Part shown: one piece after another, positions 1 to 9,128 of the stretch
How positions within the stretch are numbered: position 1 is the stretch's first letter
How the letters are laid out: every line of letters begins with the position of its first letter
Source of the DNA: Datura wrightii
Taxonomy: Eukaryota > Streptophyta > Magnoliopsida > Solanales > Solanaceae
Length of the DNA stretch: 64,000 nucleotides
NCBI GenBank assembly: GCA_035772735.1
Contig: JASDFA010000027.1
Location: 29,494,001-29,558,000, forward strand
Direction of reading: 5' to 3'
Position numbers and translations under genes: made by a program
The notes under the pieces: generated by a model
The model's input: only the letters and a program-made list of their open reading frames with translations
Told to the model about the DNA's origin: nothing
The model's database searches: none

Positions 1-763
1 GATCAATCCACAAATGAGTGGCTAATTCTCTTCCTTGCTGAGGTTATGAACATTTGTGATGAATTTTGATTATTAATTTTATGGTTTTCTTCTTCTTCTT
101 CTATGTTGTTCTATTAATTCTTGTTTTTACTGCATTAGTGTGTGGCCGACATTAATGTACATCTAAAAAGTCCAGTTTCACTCGAGAGAGCAAGAAATTG
201 GAAAGTTGTGAATTAATAGGGTATTGTTCTTAACTTGATTTGGGAAAATTGGGTTTTGATGTGCTTTCCTGATAGAAATATACTTGAAAGCCGTATTAGT
301 CAGTTTAGGAACCGGAATTGTATTGCTAGGTCATAAATTGCATTTGATCACAGAAATGTAGACGGATGGTTTATGATTCTAAAGTGAAATTAAATACGAG
401 AGTTTTAATTTCTAGGCTACTGTTCTTGGCTAGCAACATGAAGAAGAGATTAAACAAATTATTAATATTATCAATTTCATTACTTGTTCTTAACCTTGGC
501 TCCATAGTTTAAATTCACAGTAATTAATTGTTAATAGTTTTAGTATATATAATTTCTAAACAAAAACTTATTTAACTGTTGGTTACGCTGTTGTTAGCAT
601 AATTAGAAGTAAGATAAGAATATAGTGTACTTAGGCAATTTTACTTATCCTGAGTCTCCTTGGATCGATACTTGGCTTACTTAGCCACTTTATTACTTGT
701 TTGACCACGTGCACTTGCGTGTCGGTTTTTAATCATTTAACCATATACCCAAAGCACCGAACA
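1..763 (+). repeat. 5' LTR of Athila-1 (3' part only)
   Basis: Bases 1-763 repeat at 8366-9128 with five differences, all transitions. The LTR ends in CCGAACA, followed by a short AGTTTT spacer and the primer-binding site. The U3 part with the promoter lies left of the window. No gene is present; an apparent short frame across 701-892 is LTR and leader sequence. Confidence 0.93.
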
Positions 764-769
764 AGTTTT

Positions 770-786
770 TGGCGCCGTTGCCGGGG
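770..786 (+). other. Primer-binding site of Athila-1 (tRNA-Asp)
   Basis: TGGCGCCGTTGCCGGGG matches the complement of the 3' end of plant tRNA-Asp(GUC) including CCA. It starts seven bases after the LTR end and primes minus-strand DNA synthesis. The same site stands at 13851 and 22448 in the other two copies. The tRNA end was recalled, not searched. Confidence 0.9.
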
Positions 787-925
787 AGACGAGGCAATTG
801 GTGAAATTGTGTTTAGTGTAAAATTACTGTATTGTTATTTTATTTTCTTAAGTGTTAACAACTTGGTCTTAGCCTGTATTTTGCAGACTTGATTTCTGTG
901 AACACTGGCAAGGGACAAAGAGCTG

Positions 926-3280
926 GTGGAATCTTACTTAGAGCCTGAACGTGAATTTCATAGTCAACGTAGAGAAGCTCTACAAAAGAAGCTGCAGTTG
1001 CTCAGACAGTCTATTATGGAGCAACAAAACCCACCAGTTGTGCGGGCAGTGTTAGTGCCCGATGAAGCAGCAGCAAGGCCGGTTCGCGAGGTGGCAATCC
1101 CACACGCCAACAATGTACATTCTAGTATCCGCAAACCAGAGCCTGGAGGGAGGTTTGAATTAAAGCAGAATATGGTGCAACTCTTGCACACAAGCGGGCA
1201 GTTTACCGGTCTCCCTCATGAAGACTCACAACAACATCTCCAGAATTTTTTGGAGATAAGTGACACTTATATACCCGCTGGAGTGTCACCTGATTATGTT
1301 CGGCTCACCTTATTTCCGTTTTCCTTGCTTGGTGAAGCCAAGAGGTGGTTAAAAGCTGAACCACCCAATTCTATATCAACGTGGGATGATCTTGCACGGA
1401 AGTTTTTGATTAGATTTTTCCCTTCTGGTAAAACAGCCAGACTTAGAAGTCAAATTCTAAGTTTTAAACAGAGGGAGGGAGAAAATCTATATCAAGCCTG
1501 GGAAAGATTTAAATCCATGTTGCGGGACTGTCCTCATCATCATCAGTCTAATGAGGTGTTGGTACACACATTTATTGAGAGTTTGGAACCCCACACTAAA
1601 ATTCTGTTAGACTCAGCAGCTGGAGGGCAAGCGCTGGAAAAGACCTATGACGAGCTGTACACTTTGCTCAACCTAATTTCACAGGGCAATCCAGAATGGA
1701 ATGCAGATTCATCAAGAGGTGGAGCAAGAAAAGCAGCAGGAGTGCTTGAGGTGGATGGATTTACAGCTATCGCTGCACAGATAGCTGCCTTGCAAAATCA
1801 GTTAAATAATCACTTCAGCAATATGAACTTGAACCAGCCTTCAGCTTCAGTCAATGCGGTCCAACAGATGTGGTGTGAAGTGTGTGGTAGTAGTGAGCAT
1901 TCAGCCGAGTGCTGTGGTGCAAATCCTGATTCTGTTAACTTTGTGGGCAATGCACAGAGAAATCAACAGCAGTTTGGTAGTGGCTACAACTCAAATTGGA
2001 GGAACCATCCAAATTTCTCGTGGGGTAGCAACAACCAACAAGGCCAAAGTTCTGGTCAGGGTATGCATAGAAATCAAGGAGGGCAACAAAACTATCAAGC
2101 TCAATTCAGAAATCACAATGCCCCTCCTCCACCACCATCACCGAGCATTGAGGAGATGTTCAAAACCATGATCGCTAATCATGCACAATTGCAGGCTGAC
2201 TATGTCAAATTGGCAGCCGAAGTGAAGAATAATCAGTTGGCGACCAAGGCTCTTGAATATCAGTTTGGGCAATTTGCTAGTGCACAAAATACAAGGCCCA
2301 GAGGAGGACTACCTAGCGACACGGATCCTAATCCGAAGCAGGTGAATGCAGTGACCACGAGGAGTGGTTTACAGTTAAAGGAGGTGGAACCGGAAAGACC
2401 GCCTCAAAAGTCAGGAGCAGCAGAAGTTGAGGAGGAACAAAGTTCTGATAGGGGGAAGACTAAAGAAGCTGAACCAGAAAGGCCTCCACCCCCGTTCCCT
2501 CAACGACTCAAGAAACACAAGGAGGAGGCGTGTTTCAAGAAATTTATGGAGGTGCTTAAACAGGTACATGTTAATTTACCTCTTGTTGATGTCTTGCAGG
2601 GAGTGCCCAAATATGCAAAATATATTAAAGACATCATGGCTAACAAAAGTCGTTTGACTGAGTATGCCACGGTGGCTTTGACGGAGGAATGCACTTCCCG
2701 GATTCAAAACAGACTGCCAACGAAACTGAAAGACCCTGGAAGTTTTACTATCCAGCTTACTATTGGGCAGAGTATCCAAGCTCGTGGATTATGCGACTTC
2801 GGAGCAAGTATCAATCTGATGCCTTCTTCGGTATTCAGAAAGTTAGGTCTAGGGAGTCCTAGACCTACAACTGTAATCTTGCAATTAGCAGACAGATCCT
2901 TAGCTAAGCCGGATGGCATTGTTGAGGATGTTCTAGTGCAAGTGGGCTCCCTTATTTTTCCGGTCGATTTTATTGTTCTGGATTTTGAACCAGATGCTGA
3001 AGTCCCATTTATTTTGGGACGACCCTTTTTGGCAACCGGAAAAGCATTAATTGACGTAGCTGCGGGTCAACTTACAATGCGAGCACATGACAAGGTCGAA
3101 ATGTTCGATGTGTACAAAGCACCTAAGCTCCCGATGGTGAATGAAGAACTCTCGGTGATCAATGTGATTGATCATGGGAACGCTAATCGAATAAATGATT
3201 CCCGAGAGTTACTAGGAAGGCCACCGGATAAGGTTGAGAACTACTGGGGGAGGACCATGATCGTGACAAATCGTCCATAA
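926..3280 (+). CDS. Athila-1 gag-protease polyprotein (pol deleted)
   Basis: Open for 784 codons from a GTG at 926; the frame is open from 902 and its first ATG is 1016. The retrotransposon gag domain covers about residues 90-210. A zinc knuckle of the form CX2CX4HX4C is at about 315-328, followed by a Q/N-rich linker and a proline run near 405. A retropepsin-like aspartic protease follows at about 590-730, with CDFGAS as active site (Asp near residue 624) and a GRPFLATG flap-side motif. The frame then ends abruptly: RT, RNase H and integrase are missing and the last ~17 codons align with the integrase C-terminal end of Athila-3 in another frame. It probably makes capsid and protease only, so reverse transcriptase would have to come from another copy. 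Confidence 0.85.
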   Translation: MESYLEPEREFHSQRREALQKKLQLLRQSIMEQQNPPVVRAVLVPDEAAARPVREVAIPHANNVHSSIRKPEPGGRFELKQNMVQLLHTSGQFTGLPHEDSQQHLQNFLEISDTYIPAGVSPDYVRLTLFPFSLLGEAKRWLKAEPPNSISTWDDLARKFLIRFFPSGKTARLRSQILSFKQREGENLYQAWERFKSMLRDCPHHHQSNEVLVHTFIESLEPHTKILLDSAAGGQALEKTYDELYTLLNLISQGNPEWNADSSRGGARKAAGVLEVDGFTAIAAQIAALQNQLNNHFSNMNLNQPSASVNAVQQMWCEVCGSSEHSAECCGANPDSVNFVGNAQRNQQQFGSGYNSNWRNHPNFSWGSNNQQGQSSGQGMHRNQGGQQNYQAQFRNHNAPPPPPSPSIEEMFKTMIANHAQLQADYVKLAAEVKNNQLATKALEYQFGQFASAQNTRPRGGLPSDTDPNPKQVNAVTTRSGLQLKEVEPERPPQKSGAAEVEEEQSSDRGKTKEAEPERPPPPFPQRLKKHKEEACFKKFMEVLKQVHVNLPLVDVLQGVPKYAKYIKDIMANKSRLTEYATVALTEECTSRIQNRLPTKLKDPGSFTIQLTIGQSIQARGLCDFGASINLMPSSVFRKLGLGSPRPTTVILQLADRSLAKPDGIVEDVLVQVGSLIFPVDFIVLDFEPDAEVPFILGRPFLATGKALIDVAAGQLTMRAHDKVEMFDVYKAPKLPMVNEELSVINVIDHGNANRINDSRELLGRPPDKVENYWGRTMIVTNRP

Positions 3281-4554
3281 CCCTAGGAGATAATTGAGCA
3301 TAAAGGACGTCGAGCCGCGATGGTAAACCAGGCGCTGCACGGGAGGCAACCAAAAATATTTTCTTTCTTTCTTTTTAGTGTAAATAATTTTTATTTTTAT
3401 TTTTCTTTTCTTGATTAGGTATATATTTTTGTTTTAGTTAATATTTTTCATTTTAGTAGGGAAATCTATTAATCTAACCAAGTTTGTTTAGTGAGGTGAT
3501 ATTCAGGTCTAACGGAGAAAAATATACATGGAATCGGGAAGAATAAGGCAAGGTATGAAAAAATAATTTAATTGAAGAAACAGTGCACTGGCGCGTTGGC
3601 TCCGTGTCACGGAGGAAGGGCTCCGCGTTACCCTCCGTGACACGTTGCCTTACATTTGGTGCCGGGTCACACCGGGTTGCCAGGTGACCCGCGTGTTTTC
3701 TTTAAATAATCCCCCGATTTTCGCCCAAATCTCCCCATTCCCTCTCCCTTCCGCGACCAAAACACCCATTTCCCCCTCCCCAAGCACCGTGCCATGTTAC
3801 TAGGCAAGGAATTCGTCAAGTTTCTTCGGTTCTTCAATTCAAAGGTATGTTTTCCTCGTTTCTCTCAAATTTTTGGCGATTTTAGTCGACTTTGGGCATG
3901 TGAGGTGAGATATATCACCCTAAGTAGAAATTTAACATGATGTTGAGTTATTTGTGATGGATATATGTTCGGATTGTTCTAATTAGCGTTTGAACTTATC
4001 GATTACGTAAATAATTCGAATTTGATTGTTGAATTGTATTCTAAGGCATGGGTTGTTGAATTTGACTTGGGTGACTTGATAATTCGGTAAATTAGATGCC
4101 GGGGCATGTTTGGGAATTGAGATAAGTCGGTGTAAATCTTGTTTGAATGTAAAAGACGACGAATTCTCGAATTTTTGGGGAAATGTGAATATTGTTCAAA
4201 TTGGTTTGATTATTTGGATTCGTATGTATATAAAGTTTTTGTTGTGTTTTTTTTTTATTTGTTGTTTTAGTTGCTAAGTGCGATGGTTGAATTGTTAGCG
4301 ATAGTAGGATTGGGGTTAGCTGTATGAAGTCTGAGTAGTACGCTAACCGTTATGCTGTCAAAAAGTTTTGTGTGAACGCACTAAGCATAAATTGTATAGT
4401 TGTTGTCTTTGGTGTAAATTGAGTTATCCTTGTCGTAGTTTGTAAAAGTAGCTAAGGACTAAGTGTGGGGTAAACGTTGTGTAACCTGACCTTAGCCGAA
4501 GTTAACATGTATGTAGCTTAATGTTGTGCTTGTTTGTGTATATTGACAGGTACA
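3281..4554 (+). other. Athila-1 post-pol non-coding region with conserved block, GC module and putative intron
   Basis: Four things lie here. A block at 3306-3351 (GACGTCGAGCCGCGA...GGGAGGCAACC) is nearly identical in all three Athila copies. A GC-rich module at 3594-3700 holds CCGTGTCACGGAGG and CCTCCGTGACACGTTG, as in the LTR. A pyrimidine-rich stretch covers about 3710-3790. A likely intron runs 3845-4549, with donor AAAG|GTATGT and acceptor TTGACAG|G five bases before the third-ORF ATG. Within the intron, AAGTGTGGGGT at 4461 resembles the polypurine tract. Confidence 0.75.
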
Positions 4555-5775
4555 ATGGCGAGTAGGCAGGATAAGGGCAAAGGTGCCTCTACCTCAGGCA
4601 CTGGTAGAAAAAGAATGAGAATGGGCACTGCAGTCCCAGCTGCACCAGCTGTTCCGCGTGGCCAACGCCGCCAATACGGAACAAGGTGGGTAACTGAGGA
4701 AGGGAAGAAGTGGTATGCTAAGCATAAGGAGAGCAAATACTTCCCGGAGGAACATATTGCACGGGAACCACTAGCACAGGAGTTCCCTCGTATTATGCAG
4801 AGGATTGAAGCAGCTGGGCTCAGCTTTATATTTCAGGAGCCCAAGGAGTGCAACCTACATTTGGTCCTAGAGTTCTACGCAAATTGGAACCCGGCCATCA
4901 GAAGCCACACAATAAAAATCAGAGGGCAGATTGTCACTCTGGAACCCCAGCAATTTAATGCCATCGTTGGAGCGCGGGACACAGACGCTCACGTTCTCCG
5001 CCAGCTAAACATCACCCCACCGTACGCCGACATCATACGTACGTTGTGTGGGGCTCGATCCACAGCCCGATGGAGTAGACATAAGGAGAGGGGTTACCAC
5101 CAGACTCTGCCTTATTCGCAGATGAATAGGGAGGCCAGAATATGGCTGAAGATTGTATGTTCTTGCTTGATCCCGGGAGTTCACATGACGGATGTGACTC
5201 GAGACCGTGTCTACTTGGTGTATGCCCTTATGAAAGGGCTAGAGATTAATGTTGGTGCGGTCATTATATCCGCCATGAAGAGATCCAGACTACACCAGGG
5301 CCACAGATACGGGTTTAGCGGACTCATCACCACCTTCCTCCGAGGCCTCGATGTCGAGGAAGAGGCCTTGGATTACATCCCGCAGTTGGAGCGGAGGGCC
5401 CTCGATGTGACAAAAACTAAGGCCCCCGACACCACACATGGGCCAGTGCTGACTTTGGGCGAGCGACATGCTCGTGACGATCAGTACATGGCACGTATGT
5501 TCGGCATGTAGATGCTTCAGCTATGGATTGGTGGGAGACCAGCCACCAAGGAAGAATTATGGCAGTTGGAGCTAGATTACCCATTTGGCGAGAATGCCAG
5601 AGCCTTATGCCGAGTGGGACCAGCCTTCGTTGAGCCTACTGATGACGATGTCCCTACTGACGAGGAGACACGTCGGGAGGACTCCGATGTGGAGTCCGAT
5701 GACGACGATGGAGCTGACTCAGACATGGGCGACGAGGCAGCAGCACCGGATGAAGAAGTCGAATATTTCGACTGA
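4555..5775 (+). pseudogene. Athila-1 third ORF (plant-transposon-type domain), one stop codon
   Basis: 406 codons from ATG 4555 to TGA 5773-5775, broken only by TAG at 5509-5511 where Athila-2 has CAA. It lies downstream of pol, where Athila elements carry an ORF sometimes called envelope-like. I see no signal peptide or membrane segment, so an envelope role is not supported. The N-terminus is basic (RRQYGTRW). The body resembles the family labelled putative plant transposon protein (Pfam Transposase_32 from memory), with CNLHLVLEFYANWNP-like signatures near residue 100. The C-terminal ~45 residues are very acidic (runs of D/E ending EVEYFD). Molecular function is unknown. It is retained in all three copies although pol is lost in two. 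Confidence 0.8.
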
Positions 5776-7698
5776 GCAGGGAGTTCCACCACCCAAAATT
5801 TTGTGCTTTGTATTGTTGTGAACACTGGGGACAGTGTTCGATTTAAGTGTGGGGTGGGGAGTAGATAGGTGCTGGGACTTAGGCTCTAATCTGCTGTATG
5901 CTTTTTCCTTGGTTTGTATGTATGTTTGTGTTTCCCTGCTGTGAACTGATTTGTGTTGTAGCTGTATATTTTTTTTGTGGTTACTGATGTGTGTTATGAA
6001 AAGTTGTGGTTGCCAAGGTAAAAATTTTGTGAATGCTGTAAATATTTTGTAAATATTTCTTTCTTATCGAAATGATCGATATTTTTCAAAATTTTTGCGA
6101 AAATATTTTGCACTTATCAAAATCTTGTGTAAATATTTTTCCATCGAAATGATCGATGTGTTGCAAAATTTTTTGGTTTTTATTTTTTTGGGTTTCTCGG
6201 AGTTTGTTTTCGATTCTTTTACCGAGAATAGTCCCATTGAACCGATGTCATAGTTAGTGACCGTTCCCTATGATGGATGGATGACGACCGTCTTAAGGGA
6301 AATGTAGTCGATAGGAGTAGGATTTTAATTTGTTTTCAGTTTTTCTTTGGTGGATTGCATCAATGAACCTGTAGTTGCTTTATGGTTGCAAAATTTCGTT
6401 GCGTGTTGTAACTGATGTTCAAAATGTGAAAGTGATTCATTTGAAAGCATGCAATTTTGTAAATATGTTGAGTTACCTAGGCTGTAGAATTTGATTCGGT
6501 GTGATTGAGGCTTAATTTTTGAATTCATGTAATTGGCTAATTCAAGAGTCTGTGAATACATCTTGATTCGAGCATGTGTATGAAGTGTGTGAAGTGAGGT
6601 ATTGTTATTCCACGCTATCGTGAAGTGTCTAGAACTTGCCTGGTGTGTATACGAAACAAAATGAAGGAGGTGTAGTGTTGGAAAGGATGTAGGCATTTCT
6701 TTGTTTTAACCGAGAGTTTCTATTTTTTTTCGTGTCATACTCTTCCTTTTTATGTGACTGTATACCCTAGTCAGCCCGTTGAGCCTTTAGCCGATTAATT
6801 CTTTCTTTTGTCCAAATTGTATAAACTAAGCTTTATTCCTTCTTTTCATTAGCCGTAAAGTCTATACAAAACTCTTAAGCGCTTAAGAAAAGAAAAATTT
6901 TTCCGAAGTGTCAAAGAGTGAGAAGAGTAAAAAGAAAAGAAAAGCAGAGTGAAGAAAGAAAAGAAGAGGTTGAAGAGGCACTTGGTATAATAAAATGATA
7001 ATAAAGGTGCATAAAAACCCTTTGCTGTTGTGTCAAGTGTGTTTGATGAAATGGGCCAGACAAAAGTAAACGAGCATGAATGGGATGATGAAAAGAAAAA
7101 AAAAGAACAATGTCCATGAGTTGATGGGAATGAGTTGAAAAGGCGCTTAAGGATGCTAGTGACTATTATTGGCTAATCCAATATATACTAGTTCCATAGC
7201 CTCCATTACAACCCATTAAAGTCCTACTTGATCCTACATTGCATTTCTTTATATTAGTGGGGTAATACACTAAGGGCAAGCCTATGGGTCGTGACATGAT
7301 GCATGTGAATTCTTTTGGGAGAGAGAGTGAAATTAATTTTTTATATGCCCCTACTTGAATGTTTGTGCGTTGCATGAACAAAAAGGGGAAGATTCTCTTG
7401 AGTTGTGAGGGCACATGCTTGATGAAAGATTGATTTTCGTGTCGGATTTCTTGATTAGCTGATTTGCATGAGTTTGCCGATATCGAGAGTCAATTCTTAA
7501 AGTCGAGGAAGTCTTGATGTATTAAAGGTCATTTGCATTGTAAGACCATGCATGTTTTCTTGATGATTTGCAAAAATTGAATAATCGGTATGACCGTAGC
7601 GTAAATTGTCGCACCATAGTGACAAAGGTTGCGATGTAATTTGCATGAGCTGTGTATGTGTTGTTCGAGGACGAACAAGGATTTAAGTGTGGGGTAAG
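5776..7698 (+). other. Athila-1 3' non-coding region and polypurine tract
   Basis: About 1.9 kb without a supported gene. A PPT-like tract AAGTGTGGGGTGGGGAG is at 5845-5861. A ~130-nt block at about 6190-6318 is nearly identical in the other two copies (17385-17514, 30770-30900) and begins with an inverted repeat TTCTCGG/CCGAGAA. The true polypurine tract, AAGTGTGGGGTAAG at 7685-7698, directly abuts the LTR. Short antisense frames here are not conserved in position or sequence among the copies. Confidence 0.75.
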
Positions 7699-9128
7699 TG
7701 ATCTTGGGCAGATTTATATGCCCAAGTGATACTCAAACGTATCATTTTCGCCTTGTTTGTTGTGCAATGTGTATATATTCTCATGTAGTTGGTAATAAAA
7801 TGTGAATTTATACTAACCAACATGATTAGCATTTGTTTTGCAGGTAAATATGATTTTTAGGAGCTAAAATACATGTTGGAACAATATCGGAGTTGGACTC
7901 GGATGCGAGCGTGGAAAAGACATTGGAATGCACAAAGTATCGGGGCTCCGCGATGGAGCCGTGCCACGCTACCATCGCGGAGGCACACTGCCTGGAGAGG
8001 AAATTAAATGGCAAATTCCAGTGTGGCCTCGCGACAGCTCCGTGGCACGGAGATAGGCCTCCGCGTTGGCCTCCGTGCCACGTTGAGGCTAATTTACCGG
8101 ACCCTGGATTTCCAGTGAAGGTCCGCGTCCACGCCGTGTCACGGAGGCAGTGCTCCGCGTTGACCTCCGTGACACGTTGCTTGTTATTTCGGGAAAAATT
8201 TCCCACTAGTATAAATAGCACACTTAGGTTTATTTTAATTAGTTCAGACTTGGTGGAGCAAGGACGTGGGTTAGGAGCAGTTGAGGGACGAAAAAGCTAA
8301 GGGATTTCTTCTCTTCCTTTCTTCTTTCTTTCAATTGTATGCATGATTTACACTTGTTTTAGGATGATCAATCCACAAATGAGTGGCTAATTCTCTTCCT
8401 TGCTGAGGTTATGAACATTTGTGATGAATTTTGATTATTAATTTTATGGTTTTCTTCTTCTTCTTCTATGTTGTTCTATTAATTCTTGTTTTTACTGCAT
8501 TAGTGTGTGGCCGACATTAATGTACATCTAAAAAGTCCAATTTCACTTGAGAGAGCAAGAAATTGGAAAGTTGTGAATTAATAGGGTATTGTTCTTAACT
8601 TGATTTGGGAAAATTGGGTTTTGATGTGCTTTCCTGATAGAAATATACTTGAAAGTCGTATTAGTCAGTTTAGGAACCGGAATTGTATTGCTAGGTCATA
8701 AATTGCATTTGATCACAGAAATGTAGACGGATGGTTTATGATTCTAAAGTGAAATTAAATACGAGAGTTTTAATTTCTAGGCTACTGTTCTTGGCTAGCA
8801 ACATGAAGAAGAGATTAAACAAATTATTAATATTATCAATTTCATTACTTGTTCTTAACCTTGGCTCCATAGTTTAAATTCACAGTAATTAATTATTAAT
8901 AGTTTTAGTATATATAATTTCTAAACAAAAACTTATTTAACTGTTGGTTACGCTGTTGTTAGCATAATTAGAAGTAAGATAAGAATATAGTGTACTTAGG
9001 CAATTTTACTTATCCTGAGTCTCCTTGGATCGATACTTGGCTTACTTAGCCACTTTATTACTTGTTTGACTACGTGCACTTGCGTGTCGGTTTTTAATCA
9101 TTTAACCATATACCCAAAGCACCGAACA
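7699..9128 (+). repeat. 3' LTR of Athila-1 (1430 bp)
   Basis: Starts TGATCTTGGG and ends CCGAACA. The first 30 bases hold an inverted repeat, CTTGGGC...GCCCAAG. Three GC-rich modules (about 7938-8178) with CCGTGTCACGGAGG/CCTCCGTGACACGTTG arms precede a TATA box, TATAAATA at 8210-8217, so the RNA start is probably ~30 bases later. The antisense and sense frames in 7826-8300 come from the GC-rich palindromes and are not genes. Confidence 0.92.

Larger units (their letters stand above)
1..9128 (+). mobile_element. Athila-1: pol-deleted Athila-type LTR retrotransposon, left end outside window
   Basis: Ty3/gypsy Athila-lineage element read left to right: partial 5' LTR (1-763), tRNA-Asp primer site (770), gag-protease frame (926-3280), conserved non-coding block (3306), putative intron (3845-4549), third ORF (4555-5775), ~1.9 kb of 3' non-coding DNA, polypurine tract (7685-7698) and 3' LTR (7699-9128). 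RT, RNase H and most of integrase are absent: protease sequence runs straight into the last codons of the integrase region. The element interrupts the RT gene of a Tekay-type chromovirus exactly at 9128/9129. The 5-bp target duplication would be AATAC (9129-9133), but its left copy is off the window. Last 763 bases of the two LTRs differ at only five positions by eye, so insertion was recent. Confidence 0.9.

Noticed and set aside
3594..3660. Rho-independent terminator or rRNA-like structure from the GC palindromes
   Set aside because: The palindromes are retrotransposon modules repeated in LTRs; bacterial terminators do not apply here.
4555..5775. Calling the third ORF an envelope gene
   Set aside because: Position matches Athila env-like ORFs, but no signal peptide, membrane segment or coiled coil is visible.
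7826..8300. Overlapping 131- and 135-codon frames on both strands in the Athila-1 LTR
   Set aside because: They lie in GC-rich palindromes of the LTR; similar frames in other LTRs (12675, 19108, 21193, 32419) shift and change. They are composition artefacts.
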